Source of the DNA: Rhodanobacter fulvus Jip2
GTDB taxonomy: Bacteria > Pseudomonadota > Gammaproteobacteria > Xanthomonadales > Rhodanobacteraceae
Direction: 5' to 3'
Assembly: GCF_000264315.1 (NCBI RefSeq)
Contig: NZ_AJXU01000037.1
Coordinates: 124,001 to 188,000, forward strand
DNA length: 64,000 nucleotides
Shown here: positions 56,237 through 63,780 of the stretch, piece after piece
How the letters are laid out: each line of letters opens with the position of its first letter
How positions within the stretch are numbered: the first letter of the stretch is position 1
The notes under the pieces: generated by a model
The model's database searches: none
What the model saw: only the letters and a program-made list of their open reading frames with translations
Told to the model about the DNA's origin: nothing
Translations under genes and position numbers: made by a program

Positions 56237-57396
56237 GGCGCACTGCCGCCGCTGGCGGGGGCAGCTGCCGGCGCAGATGCCTGCCGCAACTGCGCCACCA
56301 GGTAGAAGCGCTCCTTGCCGGTGACCGCATCGGGCTGGATCGACCCCTGGAAGCTGGCGTCGGTGATCAGTGGCGAATCCTTCAAGGCATCCAGCAATCG
56401 TGCCGCCTGCGGACTCTGGCCCTGCATGCCGACCTGGCCATCGGTATCGATGCTCAGCCGCTCCAGCCAGGCGCTGTCGGGCAAACGCCGGGTGAGGTCG
56501 GCGAGCAGTGCCAGCATGGTCGTCGCATGCTGTTTGCGCTGCACCAGGAAACCGGCGGCGCCGGCGTTGTCCTGCAGTTGCTGGCGCAGCGCCAGCACCT
56601 GCTGCGCGTCGGCACGCATGCTTTCCACCTGCGCCTGCATCCGCACCAGCGCCTGCCGGCGGTTGTGCAGGTATTGGCCCAGCACCAGCAGCAGCAGCGC
56701 CAGGCAGGCCACCGCCAGCGCGCGATTCCAGCGGCGGCGCGGATGGACATGATGCGGCCGGCGCGCAGGCGGCAGCAGGTTGATGCCCAGCCGTCCATTC
56801 CCCTCGGGCAGATCCACCGCATCGACGACCACACCGGCGGCCGCAAGGCGCGCCAGCAGCGGATCGAGCGTGTTGCGCGGCGTGGCCAGCAGCTCGGCAC
56901 GGAAATGCGCGGCAGCGACCGGCGTCGGCGACGTCAGCTCGCGTGCGGCGTAGTGCACCTGTTCGACGGTGAAGGGGGTTTGCCGATCCATTTCGAACGC
57001 CATCACCTGGGCCAGCTGGCTGCGCGCGGCCAGCGGCAGCGAGACGGCGCGCCGCAATACCGTACGTGGATCCAACAGCAAGGCGAGGCGGCGGTCTTCG
57101 CGATCCACCGCCTGCAGCGCCGTGCTCACCGCCGCGCGTTGTGCGAGCGCATCGTCATCGGCGAACCAGCGCGCCAGCGGCTGCGCCTCGCCGGCGCGGC
57201 GCAAGGTCCACTGTCCCTGCTCCTGCTGCAACAGATGCCACGCCACGCCATCGCCCAGCCAGCCACGCCAGCGCGGCGGCGGCAGCGCGCGCAATTCAGT
57301 GCCCCACCAGGCGAAAAACGCCGGGCACGGCGAGCTGCGCCAGGCCTGGCGCAGGCGATCGCGCCCTGACCGCAGTGGCGGCAGCAGCGTATTCAT
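56233..57396 (-). CDS. gspL: Type II secretion protein GspL
   Basis: 387 residues: a cytoplasmic actin-like domain (about 1-220), one transmembrane helix (LAVACLALLLLVLGQYL) and a periplasmic PilN-like domain. It recruits the ATPase GspE to the membrane. The cytoplasmic part is divergent but contains RRAVSLPLAARSQLAQVMAF. An ATG at 57396 overlaps the gspK stop by four bases. Confidence 0.86.
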   Translation of the reverse strand: MNTLLPPLRSGRDRLRQAWRSSPCPAFFAWWGTELRALPPPRWRGWLGDGVAWHLLQQEQGQWTLRRAGEAQPLARWFADDDALAQRAAVSTALQAVDREDRRLALLLDPRTVLRRAVSLPLAARSQLAQVMAFEMDRQTPFTVEQVHYAARELTSPTPVAAAHFRAELLATPRNTLDPLLARLAAAGVVVDAVDLPEGNGRLGINLLPPARRPHHVHPRRRWNRALAVACLALLLLVLGQYLHNRRQALVRMQAQVESMRADAQQVLALRQQLQDNAGAAGFLVQRKQHATTMLALLADLTRRLPDSAWLERLSIDTDGQVGMQGQSPQAARLLDALKDSPLITDASFQGSIQPDAVTGKERFYLVAQLRQASAPAAAPASGGSAP

Positions 57397-58259
57397 TCCT
57401 CGTTTCCCTCCTGCCAGCGCAGCACTGCGTAAGGTTGCGCCGCGGCGCTCCCCGCCCGCCAACGAACCGTGGCCCGCAATACGGCTTGCGTGCCATCCGC
57501 TAGCGTAGCTTGCGAACGCACGCTGTGGGTGACTCCGCTGCCAACAGTCAGCTCGGGATCGGCGGCATTGCGCCGCCGCGCAGCCTGGATTTCCCGCGCG
57601 CGCTCGGCGGTCATGCCGGGAATCGCAGCCAGCGCCAGCGACGTGGCCACGTTCGGGTCCGGGCTGGCCTGGCCCGACCACAGGGTGATGTGCGGCGCCA
57701 GCGAGCGGTACAGCGCCGGCGTCATGCCCAGCACCATCTGCAACTCCTCGACGCTGGCGAAGGATCCGTGCCGCGGCCGGTAGTGTCGACCCGCCGTGGC
57801 GTATCCCGCGGCATCGCCGGCCGTGCCATCGAACGCGGAAGGACTGCGCCATTCCACCACCCGCATGGCCAGCGCCTGCGCCGCATCCGGGGCCGCGCCC
57901 GCAGCCCGGAACAGGCCCTGCAAAACCTCCGGCGAAGCGCTGTTCAAGTCAACCTTGCCGCTCTCGTCGACGGCCCGAATCCGCACTTCGGCGCCGTCGT
58001 AGGACATCGTGTACAGACGGCCATCGCCGATCCAGCGCTGTTTGGCGCGCGTATCGTGCAACCCGCGCAAGGCACGCATGAGGCCCGCTTCGGCGGCGTA
58101 ATGGGCGCGGGTCTGCGCCAGTTGATGGCGCGCCAGCACCGCCTCGGTATGCACCACGGCCGCATAGCCGCCCAACAGCACGGCCAGCAGCGCGCACGCC
58201 CACAGCACCAGCAGCAAGGCCACGCCGCGCTGCCGTCGGGGTGATGGACACGCGCGCAT
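57393..58259 (-). CDS. gspK: Minor pseudopilin GspK
   Basis: 288 residues. The leader is short and ordinary: twelve residues ending QRG, followed by VALLLVLWACALLAVLLGG, with the typical lack of Glu5. The mature domain contains DLNSASPEVLQGL, two SAM-like helix regions and NVATSLALAAIPGM, typical of GspK. It caps the pseudopilus. The start overlaps gspJ by one base (TGATG). It is the one pseudopilin here without a heptad repeat in its 5' end. Confidence 0.92.
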   Translation of the reverse strand: MRACPSPRRQRGVALLLVLWACALLAVLLGGYAAVVHTEAVLARHQLAQTRAHYAAEAGLMRALRGLHDTRAKQRWIGDGRLYTMSYDGAEVRIRAVDESGKVDLNSASPEVLQGLFRAAGAAPDAAQALAMRVVEWRSPSAFDGTAGDAAGYATAGRHYRPRHGSFASVEELQMVLGMTPALYRSLAPHITLWSGQASPDPNVATSLALAAIPGMTAERAREIQAARRRNAADPELTVGSGVTHSVRSQATLADGTQAVLRATVRWRAGSAAAQPYAVLRWQEGNEE

Positions 58260-59074
58260 CACTGCGCCCCCATGCGACGGATCGGCAAGGTCGACGCGCC
58301 GGGCCCGGCGTCGCCGGCCTCCACGCGCAGCGGCACCTCCAGCGTGGGCCAGGACACCATGCCATCCAGCTGCAACTCCACCCGCACCAGCCGCGGCAAC
58401 GCGCGGCCATCGGGCCAGCTGGCAAGCCACGGCGTGGCGCGACCCCGCACGTCGACGCCGCGATAGCTGAAACGACCAGCCCGCACGTGATCGACCAGCA
58501 CCTGTGGCTCGCCCATCGGCTGCGGCTCATTGCCATCGGGCGGCAGCAGGGCCAGACCAAGCTCCAGCCGCAAGCCACCCGTGCCGTCATCAACCAGACG
58601 CAGCGTTTGCAACTGCGGCCCCAGTTGGCCGAGGTAACCCGGCAACGGCGCCACGTAACGCAGCCGTTGCGGCGCGCCATCGACAACCAGCGGCGTACCG
58701 TGGTCATCGTGATCGATCGTCTGACTCAGCGCCTGCGCCAGTTCACGACGCAGCAACTGTTGCGCCGCGCGCACCTGGTCGAGCCGCTCGATACGCGCAT
58801 TGCCGGCGTGCACGCTGCGCGTGGCGATGCGGACGCCGGCGTAGACACCCAACATCAGCAAGGCCAGCAAGGCCAGCGATGCCAGGACTTCGAGGAGGGT
58901 GAAGCCGTTGGCGCGCGTTGCGCGCCGGGAATGGGGAATGGGGAATGGGGAATGGGAAGAGCGAAAAGCTGGTCTCGACGCGCCTTTCCTATTCCCTATT
59001 CCCCATTCCCTATTCCCCCCGGGCGCGCCCCGCCGAACCCCGGTTCTCATCGCACCCTCACCGCGCCCGGTCAT
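58259..59074 (-). CDS. gspJ: Minor pseudopilin GspJ with long repeat-encoded leader
   Basis: About 271 residues. The prepilin site is RATRANG|FTLLEVLASLALLALL; the mature part has GspJ features (RLDQVRAAQQLLRRELAQAL). The start ATG at 59074 overlaps the gspI stop (ATGA). Between it and the site lie 57 residues, most of them encoded by a GGGAATG inverted repeat at 58927-59021. No ATG, GTG or TTG lies in frame in the last 40 or so codons before the site. GspJ normally has a leader of fewer than 15 residues. Confidence 0.85.
   Translation of the reverse strand: MTGRGEGAMRTGVRRGAPGGNREWGIGNRKGASRPAFRSSHSPFPIPHSRRATRANGFTLLEVLASLALLALLMLGVYAGVRIATRSVHAGNARIERLDQVRAAQQLLRRELAQALSQTIDHDDHGTPLVVDGAPQRLRYVAPLPGYLGQLGPQLQTLRLVDDGTGGLRLELGLALLPPDGNEPQPMGEPQVLVDHVRAGRFSYRGVDVRGRATPWLASWPDGRALPRLVRVELQLDGMVSWPTLEVPLRVEAGDAGPGASTLPIRRMGAQ
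58927..59021. repeat. Heptad inverted repeat inside gspJ
   Basis: Four GGGAATG units run from 58927 to 58957; TATTCCC-type units run from about 58989 to 59017. Flanking CGCGCGTTGCGCGC lies on the cleavage-site side. The reading frame stays open across the whole element. Confidence 0.85.
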
Positions 59075-59652
59075 GGCGTCGGCGCCATCGGGTTGGAACC
59101 GGGGCCGGTCGAAAGCAGGCGCAGGGTGCGGAAATTCGCCGTGTGCGGATGCGCTGCCGGCCCCCAACTGACCCGCAGATCCAGTTGGTAAAGCTGCAGC
59201 GGTGTCTGGTCGTCAGCCGCAGCGGCATGCCATGGCGTCACGTCGAGCTGCCACTCGAATTTGCGATCGAACCGTCCGGTGCTGTGACCCGGCTGCAACG
59301 GCTCGACCACGTACGCGCTGTCGAGCTTGCTGCGCGCCCACATCGCCGCCTCGCTGGCATCGGCCGCCTGCCCGGTGAGCCCAATCGCGCCGCCCGCGAC
59401 CTGCATCAATACCGCGAAGGCGATGCCGAGCAGCAGGATCGCGGCGAGGACTTCGAGGAGGGTGAAACCGTTGGCGCGCGTAGCGCGCGCCCGGGAATCG
59501 GGAATCGGGAATCGGGAATGGTTTGAATGCAGGGAATGGGGAACGGGGAATGGGGAATGGGAAGAGCGAAAAGCTGGTGCTCGCCTGCCTTTCCTATTCC
59601 CTATTCCCCATTCCCTATTCCCGGGCGCGCCCCGCCAACTTTCGGCTTTCAT
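59071..59652 (-). CDS. gspI: Minor pseudopilin GspI with long repeat-encoded leader
   Basis: About 193 residues. The prepilin site is RATRANG|FTLLEVLAAILLLGIAF, and the mature domain matches GspI (WARSKLDSAYVVEPLQPG). The ATG at 59652 overlaps the gspH stop by four bases. The leader would be 62 residues, translated from a double heptad array at 59493-59628. No ATG, GTG or TTG lies in frame between residue 1 and the site. Confidence 0.85.
   Translation of the reverse strand: MKAESWRGAPGNREWGIGNRKGRRAPAFRSSHSPFPVPHSLHSNHSRFPIPDSRARATRANGFTLLEVLAAILLLGIAFAVLMQVAGGAIGLTGQAADASEAAMWARSKLDSAYVVEPLQPGHSTGRFDRKFEWQLDVTPWHAAAADDQTPLQLYQLDLRVSWGPAAHPHTANFRTLRLLSTGPGSNPMAPTP
59493..59628. repeat. Double heptad inverted repeat inside gspI
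   Basis: Two left arrays stand in tandem: GGGAATC units at about 59493-59520 and GGGAATG/GGGAACG units at about 59532-59561, facing one right arm at about 59592-59622. It is longer than the other copies by one array, an expansion in a multiple of three bases. Confidence 0.8.
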
Positions 59653-60188
59653 CGAACCACCACCGCGCCCGTAAGCCACGCCACATCGACCCGCCACTGA
59701 CGCTGGCCGCGCTGCACCACGATGTGGCCGCCAGTGGAGCTGCCGTCGGGGAAGAAGCGGATGCGGCCGGTGTGGTCGTCGGGCGCATCCTCGCGGGCGC
59801 TGGTGATGCTCAACTTCATGTCCGGCGGCAGCTGCACGGTTTGTCCGCGCGCATTGCGCCAACGGTTGTCGCGGGTATCGAGATCGAACACCTGCGCCCT
59901 GCCGCGCACGATCGCCTGGGCGCGAGTGGCGCGCAGCGCGGCGGCCAGGTCGGCACTGGCCGCCGCGGCGCGGGCGCCGGCCAAGCCCTGCGTCACCGAG
60001 AACGCCACCGCCGCCGTGGCCACGCCGATCAGCAGGATCACGGCCAGCATTTCCAGGAGGGTGAAGCCGTTGGCGCGCGTTGCGCGCCCGGGAATCGGGA
60101 ATCGGGAATCGGGAATGGGAAGAGCGAAAAGCCGGTGCTTGCCGGCCTTTCCGATTCCCGATTCCCCATTCCCGATTCCCGGCCTCAC
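59649..60188 (-). CDS. gspH: Minor pseudopilin GspH with long repeat-encoded leader
   Basis: About 179 residues. The prepilin site is RATRANG|FTLLEMLAVILLIGV and the mature domain fits GspH (AALRATRAQAIVRGRAQVF). The likely start is GTG at 60188 overlapping the gspG stop (GTGA); a TTG at 60194 is possible. The leader would be 41 residues, encoded by the repeat at 60089-60182. No other ATG, GTG or TTG lies in frame before the site. Confidence 0.83.
   Translation of the reverse strand: MRPGIGNGESGIGKAGKHRLFALPIPDSRFPIPGRATRANGFTLLEMLAVILLIGVATAAVAFSVTQGLAGARAAAASADLAAALRATRAQAIVRGRAQVFDLDTRDNRWRNARGQTVQLPPDMKLSITSAREDAPDDHTGRIRFFPDGSSTGGHIVVQRGQRQWRVDVAWLTGAVVVR
60089..60182. repeat. Heptad inverted repeat inside gspH
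   Basis: GGGAATC units at 60089-60118 are mirrored by GATTCCC units at about 60150-60182. The outer end reaches the gspG stop codon. Confidence 0.85.
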
Positions 60189-60718
60189 TGCCAACTACCC
60201 ACATCCTTGCTGTAGCCGTCGCCGCCGGGCTTGCCGTCCTGGCCGTAGAAAACCAGGTCGAAATTGCCGTGTTGGCCGGGCGCGGCGTAGCCGAACGCGT
60301 GGCCCCAGGGGTCCAGCAACTGCGATGCCTTGAGATACGGGCGCTGCCAGTTCGGCGCATTGGCCGGCTTGGTCACCAGATCCTGCAATTGGCGCGGCGG
60401 TGAGCCGTTGTCCAGCGCATAGCTGTCGATCGCCTGACCCAGCACCTGCAACTGCACCTTGCCCGCGCCGTACTTGCCCTTGTCCACACTGTTGCCCACC
60501 TGCCGCACCACGATGGTGCCGACGATGCCGATCAACACGATCACGGCCAGCATTTCGAGGAGGGTGAAGCCGTTGGCGCGCGTTGCGCGCCCGGGAATGG
60601 GGAATGGGGAATGGGGAATCGCAACAGCGGAAAGCCGGGGCTGGCGCGCCTTTCCCATTCCCCATTCCCTATTCCCTATTCCCTGCCCCACCAACGCCAA
60701 AAACTTCGCCATTGCCAT
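60185..60718 (-). CDS. gspG: Major pseudopilin GspG with long repeat-encoded leader
   Basis: About 177 residues. AGGAGG just before the ATG at 60718 (a second ATG at 60712 is spaced better) marks the start. The first residues, MAMAKFLALVG, are followed by repeat-encoded sequence and then RATRANG|FTLLEMLAVIVLIGI, a 50-residue leader. The mature part has GspG features (KVQLQVLGQAIDSYALDNG, LLDPWGHAFGY, GGDGYSKDV). An in-frame ATG at leader residue 21 would leave 30 residues. It is the main subunit of the pseudopilus. Confidence 0.9.
   Translation of the reverse strand: MAMAKFLALVGQGIGNREWGMGKARQPRLSAVAIPHSPFPIPGRATRANGFTLLEMLAVIVLIGIVGTIVVRQVGNSVDKGKYGAGKVQLQVLGQAIDSYALDNGSPPRQLQDLVTKPANAPNWQRPYLKASQLLDPWGHAFGYAAPGQHGNFDLVFYGQDGKPGGDGYSKDVGSWQ
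60593..60683. repeat. Heptad inverted repeat inside gspG
   Basis: GGGAATG units at 60593-60619 face ATTCCCT units at about 60651-60683. It separates a strong ribosome site and apparently original start from the prepilin cleavage site. Confidence 0.85.
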
Positions 60719-60726
60719 ACTCCTCC

Positions 60727-61944
60727 TTACTGGATATTGCTGGTCAAACTCAACAGCGGCAGCAGAATCGCGGCCATGATGATCGCCACCAGCACCGTCA
60801 TCACAATGGTCAGCGCAGGCACCAGCGCGGCCAGCAGGCGGTCGATGGCGCGGCGCGATTCGATCTCGAAGGTGTCTGCCACTTTCAGCAGCATGCCGTC
60901 GAGCTGGCCGGCTTCCTCGCCCACCTGCACCATCTGCAACGCCAACCGTGGAAACAGGCTCGATTGCGCCAGCGCCAGGCCCAGGCCGGAGCCGCCCTTG
61001 ACCTGTTCGTGGGCGCTGGCCAGCGCCGTATCCAGGGCGCGGTTGCCGGTGACCTGGCGCGCGATGGCCAGCGCACTCAACAGCGGCACGCCGTTTTTCA
61101 GCAGGGTGCCCAGGGTGCGGGCGATGCGCGCGGTTTCGACTTTCAGCAGCAGCGGGCCGATCCAGCGCAGGCGCAGCAGGCGGGCATGCCACGCCAGCCG
61201 CGCCTGCGGATCGCGCAGCCGCGCGCGCCACGCCAGCGCGCCACCGATCAGCAACAGCGCGATCAGCCACCACCACGCCTGCAAGGTGTTGCCCAGCAGC
61301 AGCACCGCGCGGGTGATCCAGGGAATCGGTACCTGCATGTCCTGGAAGATCGGCACGAATTGCGGCACCACGTAGGCCAGCAGCAGCACCAGCGAACCCA
61401 GCACGCCCACCAACAGGAACGCCGGGTAGATCAGCGCGTTGATGACGCTGCCGCGCAGTTGCTGGGCGCGCTCCAGGTAATCGGCCAGCCGGCGCAGGGT
61501 TTCCTCCAGCGAACCGCCCGCCTCGCCCGCGCGCACCAGGCTCACGTACAGGCGGGGAAATACGCCGTGCTCCTCGTCCAGCGCGGAAGAAAGCGTATTG
61601 CCGCCACGCACGCGCTCGCGTACGCGCTCGATCAGTTTCCTGGCGCGCTCGCTTTCGGGCAGATCCAGCAGGATGCCCAACGCCCGGTCCAGCGGCTGGC
61701 CGGCGCCGAGCAGGGTCGCCAGTTGATGGGTGAACTGGGCCAGCTGGTCGCCGCTGAACGGGCCGCGGCGGAATAGCGCGCTCGCTGCGCCGCCGGTTTC
61801 ATCGGCATGCGCCGGCTGGGCTTCCAGCGGTGTGTGGCCCTGCTCCTGCAGGCGTGAGATCACGTCGCCGACGCTGGCTGCTTCCATCTGGCCGTGCAGC
61901 GTTTCGCCGGCGGCGGTGATGGCTTTGTAGCTGTATTGGCTCAC
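60727..61944 (-). CDS. gspF: Type II secretion platform protein GspF
   Basis: 405-residue polytopic protein with two T2SSF domains, three or so transmembrane helices (one near 165-195, one near 215-235, one at the C-terminus). The N-terminus SQYSYKAITAAGETLHGQ matches the family with a GTG start at 61944; an upstream in-frame GTG at 62016 would read through the heptad repeat. Characteristic motifs include RAGEAGGSLEETLRRLADYLERAQQ. The stop overlaps the gspG ribosome site. Confidence 0.94.
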   Translation of the reverse strand: MSQYSYKAITAAGETLHGQMEAASVGDVISRLQEQGHTPLEAQPAHADETGGAASALFRRGPFSGDQLAQFTHQLATLLGAGQPLDRALGILLDLPESERARKLIERVRERVRGGNTLSSALDEEHGVFPRLYVSLVRAGEAGGSLEETLRRLADYLERAQQLRGSVINALIYPAFLLVGVLGSLVLLLAYVVPQFVPIFQDMQVPIPWITRAVLLLGNTLQAWWWLIALLLIGGALAWRARLRDPQARLAWHARLLRLRWIGPLLLKVETARIARTLGTLLKNGVPLLSALAIARQVTGNRALDTALASAHEQVKGGSGLGLALAQSSLFPRLALQMVQVGEEAGQLDGMLLKVADTFEIESRRAIDRLLAALVPALTIVMTVLVAIIMAAILLPLLSLTSNIQ

Positions 61945-61962
61945 TGGGGTTGGCCCGTGAAC

Positions 61963-62058
61963 CGGGAGTAGGGAGTAGGGAATAGGGAATGGGCAAAGCA
62001 GCCGGCGGCGAGGCACTGGCTTCTGCCCTTCCTATTCCCTACTCCCCATTCCCTATTC
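61963..62058. repeat. Heptad inverted repeat between gspE and gspF
   Basis: GGGAGTA/GGGAATA units at about 61964-61994 face ATTCCCTACTCCCC units at about 62031-62057. It fills most of the 114-base gap. This copy uses A-variant heptads, unlike the G/C variants of the pseudopilin copies. Confidence 0.82.
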
Positions 62059-63780
62059 TCAGCCTTCCTGCGTAACACGCAGCACCTCCTCCAGCGTGGT
62101 GATGCCGGCGACGGCTTTGGCGATGCCGTCTTCGTACATCGTGCGCATGCCTTCGGCGCGGGCGGCGCGTTCGATGGCGCCGGCGTCGGCGCGCTGCATC
62201 ACCAGGCGGCGCAGCGGGTCGGTCATGGGCAGGAACTCCAGGATCGCCTGGCGGCCGCGGTAGCCGCTGGGGTTGGCGGCGCTGGTGCCGGGTTTCCACA
62301 GCCGGATGGGACGTTCGTCGGTGTATTTCGCCAGTTCGAACTGGGCGATGACTTCGGGCGCGGGTTCGTACGCCACGGCGGTTTCCGGATCGAGCGTGCG
62401 CACCAGCCGCTGCGCCAGGATGCCGTTGACGGTGGAGCCGAGCAGGTAATCCTCCACGCCCATGTCCAGCAGCCGCGCGATGCCGCCGGCGGCGGAGTTG
62501 GTGTGCAACGTGGACAGCACCAGGTGGCCGGTGAGCGCGGACTGGATGGCGATGCGGCAGGTTTCCAGGTCGCGCATTTCGCCGATCATGATCACGTCCG
62601 GATCCTGCCGCACGATGGAGCGCAGCGCGCCGGCGAAATCCAGCCCGATCTGCGGCTTCACCTGGATCTGGTTGATGCCTTCGAGCTGGTATTCGACCGG
62701 GTCCTCGACGGTGATGATTTTCACGTCGGGCGTGTTGATCCGCGACAGCGCGGTATACAGCGTGGTGGTCTTGCCCGAGCCGGTGGGGCCGGTGACCAGC
62801 AGGATGCCGTGCGGGCGTTGCAGCACGTCGATGAAGCGCTGCTGGAAGCTGTCGGTGAAGCCCAGCGCGGCGAAATCGAACACCACCGATTCGCGATCCA
62901 GGATGCGCATCACCACCGACTCGCCGAAGCTGGTCGGCATGGTGGACACGCGCAGGTCCAACTCCTTGCCCTGCACCCGCAACTGGATGCGGCCGTCCTG
63001 CGGCAGGCGGCGCTCGGCGATGTTCATGCGCGCCATGATCTTCACCCGCGAGATCACCGCGGCGGTGGACGACGAGGGCGGCGCCTCCACTTCGTGCAGC
63101 ACGCCGTCGATGCGGTAGCGCACTTTCAGCTGGTTTTCGAACGGCTCGATATGGACGTCCGAAGCGCGCTGCTCCACCGCGCGCTGCAGGATCAGGTTGA
63201 CCAGCCGGATCACGGGTGCCTCGGAGGCCAGGTCGCGCAGGTGCTCGACGTCGTCTTCTTCGGCCGCGCCGCCGTCCAGGTTCTCCACGATGGTGCCCAT
63301 CGCCGAACGACCGCTGCCGTAATAGCGCTCGATCAGGCCGTCGATGTCCGAACGCAAGCCGATGCGCAACGCCACCGGCCGCCCGGCCGCCAGCTCCACC
63401 GCCTGGCGCGGATAGGGATCGGCCGGATCGGCCACCACCAAGGCCAGGCCCGACGCGTCGTGCACCGGCACCACGTGCTGTTGTTTGAGAAAGCGCAGGG
63501 ATAGGTCAAGCTCCGCCGGCGGCAACTCCGGCGCATCACGCGCGGCCAGCAGCGGCACCTGCAGCAGCTCGGCCCAGGCTTCGGCCAAGTCGCGCTCGGA
63601 GACCAGGCCCAGACGCGCCAGCAGGGAGGTCAACGTGCCTTCGGGCGACTCCTCGTGCAGGCGCCGGGCGCGGCCCAGGTCGGACTCCTTCAAACGCCCG
63701 CGGGCTACCAGCAACGCGCACGCCTGCACGTCGTCGACGGCCATGTCGCGTGGTTGCGCAGGGCTGGACAAGGCCGACAT
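62059..63780 (-). CDS. gspE: Type II secretion ATPase GspE
   Basis: 573-residue hexameric ATPase driving pseudopilus assembly. An N1-type domain (about 15-150) is followed by the ATPase core: Walker A GPTGSGKTTTLYTAL, Asp box ITVEDPVEYQL, Walker B IVRQDPDVIMIGEMRD, His box LTGHLVLSTLHTN. The C-terminal region lacks the tetracysteine (CXXC...CXXC) zinc motif of many GspE proteins. GGAGGA stands six bases before the ATG. It is the first gene of the operon. Confidence 0.95.
   Translation of the reverse strand: MSALSSPAQPRDMAVDDVQACALLVARGRLKESDLGRARRLHEESPEGTLTSLLARLGLVSERDLAEAWAELLQVPLLAARDAPELPPAELDLSLRFLKQQHVVPVHDASGLALVVADPADPYPRQAVELAAGRPVALRIGLRSDIDGLIERYYGSGRSAMGTIVENLDGGAAEEDDVEHLRDLASEAPVIRLVNLILQRAVEQRASDVHIEPFENQLKVRYRIDGVLHEVEAPPSSSTAAVISRVKIMARMNIAERRLPQDGRIQLRVQGKELDLRVSTMPTSFGESVVMRILDRESVVFDFAALGFTDSFQQRFIDVLQRPHGILLVTGPTGSGKTTTLYTALSRINTPDVKIITVEDPVEYQLEGINQIQVKPQIGLDFAGALRSIVRQDPDVIMIGEMRDLETCRIAIQSALTGHLVLSTLHTNSAAGGIARLLDMGVEDYLLGSTVNGILAQRLVRTLDPETAVAYEPAPEVIAQFELAKYTDERPIRLWKPGTSAANPSGYRGRQAILEFLPMTDPLRRLVMQRADAGAIERAARAEGMRTMYEDGIAKAVAGITTLEEVLRVTQEG

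Noticed and set aside
58920-60690. Heptad arrays as a possible CRISPR or minisatellite locus
   Set aside because: Units are seven bases with no regular unique spacers, and arrays come as facing inverted arms, so neither label fits; they are inverted-repeat elements.
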